A DNA stretch of 64,000 bases from Diadema setosum (GCF_964275005.1 NC_092685.1:10627654-10691653); one strand, 5' to 3'; shown: positions 11,547-24,930, counted from the stretch's first letter. Made by a program: numbers and translations. Notes: generated by a model from the letters alone, not told the origin.

Positions 11547-13500
11547 ATAATATATATCTTGTTTGTTCCGAACGTCCGTGAGCTATATGCAAACCTCCGT
11601 GATGAAAACTATGCTATGTTTGTTGAGTTATAGAGACTGCCTAGATCAGATACATCTTTAAAAAGCATCTTATTATTTGAGAGTAAAGGATTAAAGTATC
11701 GGATGGTGAAATAAGAGGTCGAAATATTGAGTTTCTGTAAAATGCGCGTAAATTGGAGAAAGTGTTTAGCGAAAGAGTAATATTTCAACAGAAATAACGA
11801 ATTTGGTTAAATCATCAGCTGTCTACCATTACGTACAGGTTAAGAGTACAACCTTGATATTCTGCCAACATATATATTTTGTTACGATTCTGAACTGAAT
11901 CAGATCGTTGCATGCTATGTTACATGGTATTGAAATGTATGTGCAGTATTATTCCTCACGGACGTTCGCTGCTCTGGACATGCATGGTAAACTTCCGCGG
12001 TGAATAAAAACTTGTTCCTCTGGGAAGATCCTGGTATAGCTGGGTTCATATTAAAGCTTGAATTATACTCTTTCACGTAAGAAAAAAGATTTTGAGGAAT
12101 TTCTACCTACTTTTTAAATTTGGTGTTGTTTTGGCTCAATATTGTACATCGTTCAAAATTCTGACCCATATATATATACATTTTCAGTTTCAGTTTGTTT
12201 CTGCAGTTGTCCATGGAAATCGTACATGGAAATGACAACATGCGTATCTGACAACAACATGAAAATTATTACATTCATATTAGTTCGGAATTCGCACAAC
12301 GTGTGATTTAAGATATACGTATGTCATATACCGTTTTCAAGAACATTTTGCTGGATTATTCATATTTTCTCATTTTCAAACAATTGGTTTCCATTCAAGC
12401 ACTTCTCGAAACATGAGGGGTCATCGGGCATACACTGGACAACATTTTGGCCAGCGGATTTTTTTTTTAAGTAGTAGAATTTGATTAAGTAGTAGAATTA
12501 TCTTGGGGCAAGAGAGTTAAATGGAAGGTGACACCCAGATCGCGTTGACTCCTATTTATGTTTTCAATTCAAAGTACGGGTATCGAGATCGAGAAGGACA
12601 AATGCAATTGTATCCCGTTTCCATGTTTCCAGGACGACCTTTAGATAATTAGGCTCTAGTATGCCTTTCATGATTGAAATGACTCTTTTCATAGGATTTT
12701 TTCCCCCCAGGAAAAGTAATACCTTAATTTCCATCCCCTGGTGTGCCGCTAGTGAATTGTTTTTGATGACTTACAAGACCATAATTGATTTCACATCTTT
12801 TCTTTGGTATATCACGACGCAGGTCATTCTCCAAATAATTTCATCACGACTGTTGGTCTTTCCTTCATTCAGTTATGTAGGCTTACATTGAATATTCTAT
12901 TCCTTGCAAAATGTTGGGTACTAGAATGGCAAATTTTCTCTGCATTTCCTTTATTATGGATATCACTTTCAACAAAGAATATCAGTATACAAAAACATAG
13001 CATGAAAAGACAAAAATAACAATGTACATATTCTACAAACATCGAAATATGATAAACACAAATTAAATTGAGAAGGCTATGAATGAACATTTACTAAATC
13101 ATGTTGAAAATTTTGAAAATGAAGCGGAATAAAAAAAAAGCAGAGCTTGTAATACTATGCATTCTCTTTAAACCATCATTAATAAGGTACTAAAAATGTA
13201 ACCATGTACGGGCAGAGTAAACGTATAAACTGGCAAGAACACATCAAACGTTGACGACCATGCCCCTCTATTACAAGGTCGCCTTCTTGCAGCAAGGAAC
13301 AGGTGTGGAAAGGAGTCATGAGTTAAGTTTGAAACGGAACATTTTTGGACTTGGAAAGGAAATTGAAGTTAATTCTTGCAAAAATTCAAAGTTCGGAGAG
13401 AGAAGAATAAGCCCATGCACTGGATGGCATCAGAGTTGTGTTGGACGAATATTGTATAAATCAAAATGATTAAGTGAAAAGGTTTAGAGAGATGAATATT
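11547..13500. other. Intergenic, no gene seen
   Basis: AT-rich sequence with a short duplication of AAGTAGTAGAATT near 12470-12500. No gene, domain or structured repeat was recognised. Confidence 0.6.
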
Positions 13501-13519
13501 TTGAGGTGATATTGACTCT

Positions 13520-13760
13520 CTGAAGACCCTGATATGGACTTAATAGGAACGATTTCAGAATGAATTTTAATGGCGTAATACTTGGTGCAAATAAGATACT
13601 GTCATCAAGGGAATTCCATAATTTAAGACCAGCATAATATTATGTAAAAATAGAATTGGGAGAATGGTTTTCGTCAACAGGAAGTGAAATTCGTTGGATA
13701 TTTATGAATTTATTAATTTCTTTATAATTTTTCTTTATATTTTTGGAACATGTCAGAGAA
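13520..13760 (-). mobile_element. Decayed LINE 3' coding end
   Basis: On the minus strand around 13595-13635 the translation reads LKLWNSLDDSILFAPS, then a Phe/Lys/Leu-rich stretch. This matches the conserved tail of LINE reverse transcriptases (LWNSLP..I....S...FK..L). Upstream minus-strand sequence to about 14060 has stops and may be more of the same element. Confidence 0.6.
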
Positions 13761-14925
13761 AATAGGAGGCACATGATTTTCTAGCTTATACATGAAATGA
13801 TGCAGGTAATAACAAAGGTTACCAGATCGTACGATGGAGAGATTTTATGCATATTTCGTCTTCAGCTTCTATCTGCTGTTCACAAACCTTTGAGGGAAAT
13901 AATGCCGCCATTCATGAAAGCTGAGCTTTAAGAATTCCTTCAATGCCCATTAAAATGAGTCATTCGATATTCGTTTTGATATAAGTAGACGTTCTTATGC
14001 TCCTATGATATGAACATAAGTTGAGTTGGCCAAACATGCTTCTTATGCCTGTTTGTCGCGTGTAGTTTCGATCTTTTTGTATCATGTTTGTGCCCATGTA
14101 CTAAGTAAGATTGCACAGTTGTAAAATCTGATCACTTTTTTTTTTTTTTTTTTTTGCGGAAAACAAATAGGCCCTCGGTTGAATGCCCAAGATGAGCGAA
14201 CTTGATGATTTAAATATAATGACAGCTAAGATCCATTGGGTGAAATATTCAGCTATATTGATCAACTGTGACTATCGCCTATGAAATTATCTATACAGCT
14301 TTATTATAGGAGAAAAAATAACCTTGATAATGTGCATGGTAAAATCACATGCAGTATTGAGGATTTGCCCTGCTGACGTGACATCACTGACTAGTCATGA
14401 TCCACTTAATGCCACTACGTAAACACATGATCAATGTTTGACTGATAATATCTTTTTTTAGGGGACGCTTAATTGTTTCGTTGTACTGCCTACATTTTAA
14501 CTCCAGACATGGTATCAAGATTACGATCGAGCAGTAGAGAGTCAATGAGTGAGCGTAACGTAAAACCATTCAATGACAATATTTTCTTTTTTCGTAGTGA
14601 TCCTTGAGGTTTTCGTATTGACGGAAGCTATAACAGAATGATGATGTCATAAGGCATTCACCTTTGTAGTTGGTTTCGGCAGTAAACATGCAGTGTCTGT
14701 GCTTGTGTATTGAAAGCATATCATTTTCAGTTAGCATTACCTTCCCTTTTCCATAAGCAGAGTATATCATACGGACACAAAGCAAAACGACCTTGGAAAA
14801 TATTTACATAAACAACTGTATATATTCTTCTTCATGTAAATGGTCCACTTTATATAGTACAAGTCAGTTTCGATCCAGAAAGGGACATTCCAATGACTTT
14901 GCTATTGTAACTTAATTATTAGATA
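13761..14925. other. Intergenic, possibly older LINE remains
   Basis: No intact gene. A T-run lies at about 14138-14155. The part nearest 13.8 kb may continue the decayed LINE; the rest shows nothing recognisable. Confidence 0.5.
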
Positions 14926-14929
14926 ATAT

Positions 14930-15690
14930 TGCCGAATCATTTTCAAATGGACAAAACTTCATTTGAGTATTAATGGAGTCTTTGAAACCATTTGATACCA
15001 TAGATCGCGATATTTGATTTATAAGTTAATATACGGTGTTCATGGTTTAGCACTTTCATCGGGTCATTGATTAGTCATCTAGTATATTATTCAAAGCAAT
15101 ATGTATCAGTCAAAGAAACATTCCGAAACATTCCGATATAGGCTATATCCTTAATCCAACATCGCACATACTGTTCCCAATGGATCAATTTTGGGCCCTT
15201 TGTTGTCCCTTTAATATATCAATGACGAAATACATTTCTTCAACAAATTGTAAAAATTCATTTTTTTTTTTCGCGTATGACAGGAATATTTCTAAACTAT
15301 ACGAGAACTTCAAAACACTGATTAAGACTGTAAGCACGGAAATAGACAACGTTTATCAATGGTTTATGTGCAATAGACGTTTGAACATTTTTAAAACAAA
15401 TTTTACACAATGCTTTCAGCATTATATTTTTTTTTCACAAACGATTGGTTATAATTACTACTACACATTATCAATGGATTGCCTTTGATTAAACTGAGAT
15501 CTACCAAATTCCTATAGGAATTACGATTTTGATTCCAATTTTACTTGGAATCATTACATTCCCAACATTTGCACGTATTTTGTCTTAAAAAAGGAAATTT
15601 TTACACATATTGAAAAACTTTGTATTTCTGAAAGCATCATGGGCTAGACGTCTGATATTCTTTAATTGCTCTCTGAATCTAAACAGTTTA
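14930..15690 (+). mobile_element. Decayed LINE reverse-transcriptase fragment
   Basis: Plus-strand translation in shifting frames gives FDTIDRDI near 14995 (DLSKAFDTVDH block) and NGSILGPLLSL..YIND near 15180-15230 (PQGSILGPLLF.IYIND block). Then come STEIDNVYQWFMCNR near 15340 (thumb region) and FLGITIDSNFTWNHYI near 15510. The order and spacing are those of a non-LTR retrotransposon. Stops and frameshifts mark it as dead. Confidence 0.8.
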
Positions 15691-15950
15691 CATTATGGCT
15701 TAAACATTTTCACAGAAGAATTCAAGAACATCATTACAAATGATTTTTATTGATAAATTCATACCTGCACTATTAGGTTTACCTATACTCATCCGGCCTA
15801 CTCTTAGCGATTGTAAGGTTTAACGCCTTTACATTGCAATATAACATAATACGTTCCGGCGACATCATATTCACATACATGCAGTTGTAATACGTGCTTC
15901 GACAGATCAACATCATCCCAGCATGCACAGCGCACAAACCGGCATACCAA

Positions 15951-16002
15951 GGTATAATCCAAAGAGGTTCTATTACATTATAGAACCTCTTTGGTATAAT
16001 CC
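15951..16002. repeat. Hairpin with 14-bp stem between direct repeats
   Basis: CCAAAGAGGTTCTA (15959-15972) is answered by TAGAACCTCTTTGG (15981-15994) across an 8-base loop. The hairpin is flanked by the direct repeat GGTATAATCC at 15951 and 15993. Confidence 0.85.
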
Positions 16003-16146
16003 CGTAGCTGTTTGTCCATGAAGCTAAATTGGGATGGGTGTGCGACAGGAGGTGACACTGTTAGAATTAGAGTAGGTGACAGTGAAAAAGAAAAAAGAAA
16101 GCTGTATGTATATTTCTAAACAAAAAGTGAATGTGCAAGTAAAATT

Positions 16147-16840
16147 CAGGGCTGGGTTTCAGGAAGGTGCATCCCTCTGATGACAGATAAGGCGGCCTCC
16201 TGGAAAGCAGCAATTGATGGTGCTGTGACTGCAAGAGGGGTAGGTATATAGTTCCATGTCCTGATTGTGCGGGGATAGAAAGAGCATTTGTTTGTCAGTG
16301 GTTCTAGCAGGAACTTCACACTTTAGTTTGTGATTGTGTCTGCTGAAATATCTAGCAGGGGTTATAAAAGCTGGAAGACTGTCCGATATTGACATGATGG
16401 TGCATGGTGAATCTTGGAGAACACGGTGTATTGTGCAAGAAGTCTGCGAGTGTGTAAAATGTCCCATCCCAGCTCTTTGACAAGTTCTGAAGCAGAGGTA
16501 CTTCTGCGATGTGGTTGCGCTTGTTGGTGATGATGAGAGCAGAATATATCTTGACGTTAAAACCCATCAACCACTAAAGAGTTGGATGACCAATCTGCTA
16601 GCTTCTTGAGATCATCTTGGAGGATGCATGTCAGATGAACCTATAGAGTGGATGCTCCGGTAAATGACTGTCATCGGCAAAGAGGTGCATTTTAGATTTG
16701 ATGTTGATGTTTATGCTGTTGATGTAAAGCAGGAGTAGGACCAGGCCGAAGACCGAACCCTGGGGCACTCCAGAAGTGACAGGCATCCAAGACGAATGAG
16801 TCCCGTTCACTATGACTGCTTGCTGCCTAATCATAGGAGT
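16147..16840 (-). mobile_element. Decayed LINE reverse-transcriptase fragment (CR1/L2-like)
   Basis: Reading the minus strand from 16834, the peptide contains VTSGVPQGSVFGLVLLLLYI followed by MHLFADDS, the fingers/palm and catalytic FADD blocks. After frameshifts, 16310-16150 gives CSFYPRTIRTWNYIPTPLA and PSIAAFQEAALSVIRG, the usual carboxyl end of CR1/L2-type reverse transcriptases. The frame closes near 16147. Roughly 200 codons between the blocks are missing or unrecognisable. Confidence 0.85.
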
Positions 16841-17836
16841 GACTTAATCCACTACGGGATGAACATGAGACAACGTGATGTTATGGGACGGAATGGGCAA
16901 ACGCAATAGGCTGTGATTGCCGTGGATGCCGTGTCAGATTTTTATACTGTCAAAAATTGCTTCGACTGTCCCGATGCTAATGAGAAACCTTGTAGGCCGT
17001 ATAACGGAGTTAGCGCAACAAAACGAGACGGCACTAACAGGCCGTAACAAACTTGAAGGTGGTCCGTAGTGGAACGCGACTGAAAGCCAGACCATCGGGC
17101 GCCGTGAGAACAGCTAATGAATAGAATGTAAGAAAGAAGTTGATTTAGAGGAGAATATCATGTTTGTGTCTCTGATAGTAGCACCATTTTTTTTCGCGCC
17201 ATCAACTTTCAAACTCTGTGTTCTGATATTCACACCTCCCCACCCCAGTACCCCGTCTGCGTGTGAACCCCTTTCACTCACTCCACAGTCCCCTAAAACT
17301 ACACAAGTCAATTCGACACATTCACCACGCAAGGTAATCAGTTTGCTTCATTAGATGCCGTTCAGGTAATCTAATTTTAGTGTCTTTTGTTTTTAATTAT
17401 TTCGTTGCAATTACCGCTGCGTTGCTGATGTGTATTCATGGCATGCATAGATATTCTATTTCAATTACTTTTTTCTTTTTTTTTTTCTTGGTTTCGCCGC
17501 CGTGCATGTTGTTTATGTCACGTTTCTGTTTTGACTTTCTTTTGTTTTGCTTGAATTTATTTTGTTCAAGTTTTGTTCCAAATCGGTTGGTTTTTGTTGT
17601 TGTTGTTGTTGTTGTTGTTGTTTTTGTTGTATTGATTTCTAAATTCTTGGCGAAGACCCGTCCAAAAAAGCTGAAAGCCTGATATTGATATTAAAGCAAT
17701 TAAAGTGAACCAGGCTACGTCTGGTGGCTCCTCCTCCCTGTCACGATTATAATGCGGCATTCTACCAGTCGGGCACATACGAGGCCGAGACAATTTCAAG
17801 ATATACATTAAAAAATGTCGAGGGTAATTACCCCCT
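16841..17836. other. Intergenic, no gene seen
   Basis: The part next to 16840 may be more 5' LINE sequence. A (TTG)n tract lies at about 17596-17625. No coding domain was recognised. Confidence 0.5.
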
Positions 17837-17987
17837 GGGCAATTACTCCGGATCCTTCCCTTGACCCTAACCCAACCCTAATCATGAAACTAATCCTAAC
17901 CCTAAACCAAACTCTAACCCTTAACTCGAACCCTAACCGTATACTCTAACCTTACCACCAGACAGGATTAGCCGAGGGTGATTGCCC
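17837..17987. mobile_element. Small inverted-repeat element with telomere-like (CCCTAA)n core
   Basis: Degenerate CCCTAA hexamers fill about 17870-17955. They are bounded by GGGCAATTACTCCGG on the left and the imperfect complement CCGAGGGTGATTGCCC on the right. The inverted ends suggest a mobile element that carries telomere-like repeats rather than an old chromosome end. Confidence 0.6.
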
Positions 17988-18041
17988 TGATACGATATAT
18001 ATATTCACCACACAAACACACTCACGCGAACAAACACACAC

Positions 18042-19115
<1,074 letters not shown>

Positions 19116-19345
19116 ATGGTTACCGTTTGTTATTCCGAATGTTCGTTGATCCGAAAATGAAATATGGTTAGTTATTCCGAAGGTTCGTCAATCCGAAAAT
19201 GAAATAACGTTGATAATTGTGAAGATCCCTCATCACGTACCGTCTCTATATTTTTGGGTTAACCAACATCTTGGTATAGAGAATATGTGTGTTTTGGAAT
19301 AACGAACCTTATTTCATTTTCCGATTTTAACAAACCTTCGGATAT
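19116..19345. mobile_element. Foldback MITE with GTTATTCCGAAGGTTCGT motif (family B, copy 1)
   Basis: GTTATTCCGAAGGTTCGT-type words, each followed by ATCCGAAAATGAAAT, occur twice on the left. Complementary forms (GGAATAACGAACCTT, AACAAACCTTCGGAT) occur on the right. The same motif forms elements at 25245-25415 and 32634-32728. Confidence 0.75.
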
Positions 19346-20229
19346 ATTATGTTCGCACTTCATGAGTTGTTTCAGAAGGAAAAAAAAAATACAATTTTAT
19401 TATGATGTAGAAACGGCACATGTCGCAATCACCATGTGTATAAATGACAGGATTTTATAACAACCCTTTTTCTCAGTAAAACAAAATATTTTCATCATTT
19501 ATACTATACACTCGATATTGTACCACATTCTGCATATAGATAGGCTGCCATGAAAGTGACGCACCGATCGTTCTGTTGAAGTATCACATTGTACACTATG
19601 GACCAATCATAATGTTAGTGCACTTATACAGAGATTTTTTTATTTTTTTTAAATAAAGGTTACATGATCGTGAAGGAATACTAGATATTGGTGGTGCTTC
19701 TTATTTAGTGGAAACCTATTTGATTGCGCTTCCTATCAATCTGTGTTCATATATTACGTAGATAGAAAAGACAAGTAATGACAAAGTAAAGAAAAGAAAA
19801 GAAAAAGAAAAGAAAAGAAGAGAAGAAATTATATGAACAGAGTGGCTGGAAAAAATATCTAAAAAGCAACCATTGCTGAATATAGTAATTACCATTATGT
19901 AATCATGAGTCATTTTTTGCATAGAAATTCAAGCGTTTGAAATACTATAGTATCTAAAAAGAAGGAGATAACTAAAGTTTATAAGGTTCTCGTATTCATT
20001 AATATTGGAATATCTTTCGAACTGAAGACTAGTTATGTTTTTAAACGCGCAGCAACACAAGCTACTGTAAGCTAACCTAAAAGAATATCCTGTATTTAAC
20101 TTAGGTTCATGCAAGTGGACAAAAAGAGCAAATAGCACGGGCCGAACCTAGCCAGGTATACCACACTACAAATTACCGCCAGATACAGGTTATATAAAGT
20201 GGCTTGTGTTAATAGTTTAATCCCGCATT

Positions 20230-20400
20230 AAAAAGCAAATCCTTTAATTTGCATTTGAGAATAGGTATGTAAAAGGAGGAACACCCGGTATTGCTTCGGG
20301 GAGATCACTCCAAAATCTCGCCACCGAAATCACGATTGTTTTCTTTGCGAAGATGTGCGGGTAAAATAATGGCAACACTCTAAAACAAACTACATTGTAC
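20230..20400 (-). mobile_element. Decayed LINE 3' coding end
   Basis: The minus-strand translation across 20370-20270 reads YPHIFAKKTIVISVARFWSD then LPEAIPG, matching the ARFWNSLPEEI tail block of LINE reverse transcriptases. The frame is lost after about 30 further residues. Confidence 0.55.
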
Positions 20401-21962
20401 TATACTATTCTTTACTGCTTTAGATTTTGCTGCTATTTTGATCTACATTCAAATGTTATAATCTCAGACATGTCTGCTGTACAATATGTACATGAGTGCC
20501 ACTCCTTGTACAGTACTTTGCCCCATTTTTACTTTTATTTCTCTGCTCAAGTTGTAACCTGCTAAAAAAAAATGTCCTCTTGGTTAATACCCTTACACAT
20601 GTCCTTTTCCAATCTTAAATGCATGCTCTTTGTAGATACATTCGTCAGTACTTGCTGAAGATGACTTTAAGGAGTATCGGGTGCACTTGCCGATATAATG
20701 TCATTAAATGGTGACCTCGTATTCTGATCCTCTTGTACGTATTTGCATATCTTATTTGACGTTGGTGTAAATAACGTGCCAGTCAATTATGCACATTCTG
20801 ATTATTACACTATAAAAACAGGTAATGCTCACGTCTGATGCCAATGCTGATATTGTTTTTCATTTCGCACTTTGATGTGATTTTAAAAGTCTCAGTGAAC
20901 AGTTTGACCTTTTCAGTAATGAGCTGAAATTCAAACAAGGTGTTATTTCTTCTTTTGTTCTTTTTTTTTTTGGGGGGGGATTGTTTTTTGTTTTAGGCAG
21001 ATGACATATTTTTTTTTTGGGGGGGGGGGGGGCGGGGGTGTATAAACACATTTTGTATATATTTTTACCGTACAATAATATGTCTTTTACATATACATTT
21101 CTTTTGACGTTCATGAGGTGCTTAGCAGCATATTTTGTTTATTATGCTCGTTTCATATAGAATCATATACTGCAAAAAAAAAAATGTGATTACAAGAAGA
21201 ATACAGAGAATGCAGTAATTTTGATTTTGATGAGAGAAATTGTGAAAAACACTTTTTTCAACCACGGTAAATAATGAGTAAAAACAACCTTTACACAGCA
21301 CCAAACTTAAAAGGTTATAACATTGAAATTGGGTACCGAAACATACATACACACACACACACACACAAACACTTCGCACAGAACATGAGTAAAGGCGCAG
21401 GCCTAACACGGCAGGACAATAATATTCTCCTTTGAATGCTATATCTCAAAGGCAAAAAAGATAATTTTTTACACTCATCTGAGCAATGTTCGACCACTTG
21501 GGTAAAAATCTTTGCCCAAATCCAAGCATGTCACCTTTTAACCCTTGTCTAGAATATCTCCGTAAACATTTTTCTTGTTTAATTTTAAAAAGTGAAAGCT
21601 ATCACAGCATGTTAATGATGCAAGGGGCAATAACGTGGTTCAAATCCATGTACACGAGGTTGCCAGTGTCGTACTATGAGCAGCCCACTTGGACCAGCCA
21701 TTGACCACAACATAATAATTCCAGCGCTATATATATAGTTTGTGTATGGTCATTCTACTCGTCATCATATCAATATCGTATCAAAGTTCGTGATGCTGCA
21801 TTCTTCGTTGTACGGCTGAAGTTAGTCAAAGTCCATGTCTCATGGCGCTTGAATGAAGACCGTCTGTCATCGATCCTCACTTTCTCGGTTTGAGCTCGTC
21901 TACAGCAGCGGTAGCGCCCCCAGACACGGCGCTGACATCCTCACAGCCTTGTCCCGCTGGCG
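20401..21962. other. Intergenic, no gene seen
   Basis: Holds T/G homopolymers (20965-21035) and a (CA)n tract (about 21351-21366). An AATAAA on the minus strand at 21138-21143 is one possible distal poly(A) signal for the CAP gene. Confidence 0.5.
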
Positions 21963-22213
21963 TTTTTTTTTTAAAGACGGCACAGATTGGGGAATGGCGC
22001 GTGTTAAACCTACGGGAAAAACGTTGGGTTAGGGTTTTTGGTTATGGTTAAGGTTAGGGTTAGGGTTAGGGTTGGGGTTAGGGTTAGGGTTAGGGTTGGG
22101 GTTAGGGTTAGGGTTTGATGGTTACGGTTAGGATTAGGATTAGGGTTAGGTTTAGGGATAGGGTGCCCAATAGATTTTTAGGGTCCCCAATCTGCGCCGT
22201 CTAAAAAAAAAAA
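21963..22213. mobile_element. Inverted-repeat element with interstitial TTAGGG array
   Basis: The core (about 22024-22165) is a run of GGTTAGGGTT-type hexamers with occasional variants. On the left is a T-run then AGACGGCACAGATTGGGGA; on the right, TCCCCAATCTGCGCCGTCT then an A-run. These ends are inverted repeats of about 30 bp differing at one or two bases. The telomeric array therefore sits inside an element with matched ends. Confidence 0.75.
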
Positions 22214-22310
22214 CACGCGTCCCGCTGTCGCACTTGCTACATTACCTTACCCGCATTTAGCTGCATGCTTTGTTTAATAGTAGCAAAGCGAAAGTATGTA
22301 TTCTAATAGT

Positions 22311-22477
22311 CTATTTATCTCCACACTGACTACCAGCGGCAGACGGTTTATTTTCGCCCCACATTTCACTGCTCGTCTCTGATCTGTCTTTGCCGCCATC
22401 ATGACAAACAGGATCTTCAAGAACAGTCGTTTGAGATTCTCCTCCGCAGTTTTTACACGGTTCACGTGGAGATAGAG
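22311..22477 (-). CDS. Secreted CAP protein, exon 5 (C-terminal tail)
   Basis: This is the last exon of the CAP gene. The acceptor is TTTACAG before 22477; the first two bases complete the codon split after exon 4. It encodes LSPREPCKNCGGESQ, then a polar Gly/Ser/Asp-rich tail ending GSQCGDK and a TAG stop (22311-22313), 55 residues in all. The CKNCGG pair suggests one more small disulphide or a metal-like knuckle; no known domain is evident. A minus-strand ATTAAA at 22273-22278 lies 33 bases past the stop, and an AATAAA at 21138-21143 is a distal alternative. A longer open frame overlapping in another phase is a shadow. Confidence 0.82.
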
Positions 22478-22610
22478 CTGTAAAGAGTCGAGGAAAGAAG
22501 GAAAAATGTACCAAAACACATAAACGAGAAGCACAAGCTTAAAACTTCAATACAGTTACATCGAAATGAACCCACAATTTACAAGGGTTTCCATAATGCA
22601 TGTACCCACC

Positions 22611-22616
<6 letters not shown>

Positions 22617-22647
<31 letters not shown>

Positions 22648-22750
22648 AACTTGATTAGAGGTATGATACAACATCAACTTCAAAGTCTACTTGGCAGTGA
22701 TAATACCCTGTAACAAAAACAAACAAACAAACAAACAAACAAACAAACAA
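22617..22750. repeat. Poly-A run and (AAAC)n tract
   Basis: A run of about 29 A lies at 22617-22645, and about nine AAAC units at 22714-22750, inside intron 4 of the CAP gene. Confidence 0.95.
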
Positions 22751-23037
22751 TATCTGGTATGTCTATCCATGGCATGATTGTGTCAGAAAGTGTGTACGTA
22801 ATGTTTGCACTAAAACTATTTTTCTGATGATTCAATATCAAGATGATAACTTTTGGCATCTATTGGGTAAAATGAAATGGCACACGGGCGTTGCACCAAT
22901 GCATCAAAAACACCCAAAGAAATACGCTCCCCAGCTTCAAGTGCCTCTTTAAACACACTCTATTAATGAGATCATTGATTATGGGTTTGAGACGGACAAC
23001 AAGCATACATCAGGCATATACAATCGAGAAATCTTAC

Positions 23038-23129
23038 CGCACAGGTTGTTGACACATACGTGGTGCACTGAAGGACATTTACTGCACGACCGCCCCCGTA
23101 CATATGGTCTTTTGCCCACGTAATTCCCG
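23038..23129 (-). CDS. Secreted CAP protein, exon 4 (CAP carboxyl motif and Cys-rich linker)
   Basis: The exon lies between acceptor TTTAG (before 23129) and donor GTAAGA (from 23037), with phases matching exons 3 and 5. It completes CNYGEG from exon 3 with GNYVGKRPYVRG, a typical end of the CAP domain (family form NYxPxGNYxGxxPY). SCSKCPSVHHVCVNNLC follows, the Cys pattern seen after the CAP domain in CRISP, GLIPR and venom-allergen-5 type proteins. The Cys spacing points to an extracellular, disulphide-bonded product. Confidence 0.88.
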
Positions 23130-23706
23130 CTAAAGGTAAAAAAAAAAAAGAAAGAAAGAAAGAAGAAGAAATGATATAGGTTTAAGCGAAATGAACATGA
23201 TGAAGGACAAAAATCATTCACTATTAAGAATGAATTGAAGTATGATTGGACAAGTACACGGAGGTATAGAAAACTGAGATCTAGTTAAGGGATCAGTGGC
23301 AGCGCTGTGGCAGCGTGGAAACGTCTCTAAACTGTAAAATTGAAGATTATGATTTTGAATTCTGTTTGCTTGTTTACATGTTTTGACAGGCTTTTCTGTC
23401 TGTATACTCTCCCCTACCATAATAGCGTAATAAATACTGTACCTACATTGAAATGGTAAGACCAACGTGGCAGGTAAGGGTATCTGAAAGAGCAATGCTG
23501 ACAATGAAAATGTTGCCCCGTGAATTGATTTAATGTGATCGTGTTTTCTGGTGATGTCTAAAGTGTTACTCTAAATGCACACTATATATTCACTCGATAA
23601 TCATTTGCTGTTTAGTGCATCAGAGAAATGGATATTTTTGTCCTCAAGCCAAAAAGAAAGGGGAAAAAAAGAGAGATCGAATTGTTCATGAAATCAACAA
23701 TCTCAC

Positions 23707-23816
23707 CCTTCGCCGTAGTTGCAGACTAATATTGTAGCTGGAGACCAGTCTAAGTTCTCCAAGGTCGAACACACAGCGACGGCGCAGCCAACGTGCGTCG
23801 TTTCAGCCCACATCAT
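23707..23816 (-). CDS. Secreted CAP protein, exon 3 (CAP core)
   Basis: No long open frame reveals this exon; I found it by looking for the segment missing between exons 2 and 4. The acceptor is ATAG before 23816 and the donor GTGAGA from 23706. Its 110 bases encode MMWAETTHVGCAVAVCS, a short acidic stretch, then LVCNYGEG. After HYTQ from exon 2 this gives the family pattern HYTQxxWxxxxxVGC...CNYG. Both splice phases agree with the neighbouring exons, which strongly supports the model. Confidence 0.88.
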
Positions 23817-23848
23817 CTATCACAGTATAAATGAAGAGATGAAATCGA

Positions 23849-24181
23849 AAGGATTAATAGTATTGGTTGAGATGAGAATTCAGCCTTTAACTTTTTGCGA
23901 GATACTTAGAAACCACTTTGTGGAATGTTGAAAAGCATACAATTCTAAGAGGAAGTCAAAGTTTATATGATGAAATCATAATAAAAGGAGGGTCCCACCC
24001 TTTATTAGAATCGCTGTTTTGGATATCTCAGCCATTTCATAACCAATTTTTATCAAATAAACTTTGAATTCCTCTTAGAATTACATGCTATTTCATAAGA
24101 GGTTTTCAGTATCTTCAAAAAATCATCATCAAAAACGTTGGAAACCTGACGCACTATCCCAACTGAAGCTGTACCATCCCT
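23849..24181. mobile_element. Foldback MITE, family A copy 2 (in CAP intron 2)
   Basis: Matches the 6909-7292 element: GAGATGAGAATTCAGCCTTT on the left, AACCAATTTTTATCAAATAA in the middle, and CTGTACCATCCCT followed by TTAA on the right. The left end is decayed. It begins 33 bp upstream of CAP exon 3. Confidence 0.65.
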
Positions 24182-24533
24182 TTAACGATATACTTACAGA
24201 GAAATTGTAGGTGACCATTGATGAGCAGCAGGCTTTCCAAAAGGAGTCCTCAAAAAGTATTCAAAACAATAAAAAAAAATCAGACTTCTATATTTCATGT
24301 GATACAAGCTAGGGGATATCTTTTTTTAAATTCAAACTTATCAGTTATCAAAGTGACGACAATCATGTAAGCTGGAAAGCAACTCAACTGAAGAGGGCGC
24401 GAACTAACCCTGAATTAAGTGTATTTTCTTCCATGATATGTTAATATACTTTTTTTTTTTAAATGTCAGGCTACCTTATGTATTTCCAGCAATGAATTAC
24501 CGGAGAAAGATTTTTCTTTTATGGCAAATACTT

Positions 24534-24895
24534 AAAGGCATAATTTACTATTTGCAGGTGAAACAAAAACTCAGCATTAGTGCTTCAAAATAGTTCTAAA
24601 ATGTGAGTTAGGGATAGAAACAACCACTGTAAAATTTTGAATGGGTAAAATCGATGTTAAGCATCGTTAAATATACAAAATGTGAACAATAGTTATGATA
24701 AAAATGTTTCCAGACTAAACCGTCTACAGTTACAGTTTATTGAGAAAAATACAGATATCTTCTTATATTTCAGGCGTTATCGTGAAAATTATGATAGGAT
24801 GTTTTATGGCACAACAGACCTACACATATGCATTAAATGTCATATCTTGAAAAAATTTTAAAGCACTGTTCCCAAGGGTAAACAGGACCTTTTAG
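24534..24895. repeat. Dispersed repeat of about 360 bp (family C, copy 1)
   Basis: Begins AAAGGCATAATTTACTATTT and is alignable by eye with 45194-45530, sharing blocks such as GTGAGTTAGGGATAGAAACA, AACCGTCTACAGTTA and CTACACATATGCAT. It has no open frame and no clear terminal inverted repeat. It lies in CAP intron 2. Confidence 0.75.
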
Positions 24896-24930
24896 CAACA
24901 TTTAAGGTTGGGTGAGGAAAGTAGGCCTAC

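Noticed and set aside
22024..22165. True chromosome end
   Set aside because: Unique sequence and genes continue on both sides, and the array is bounded by inverted repeats.
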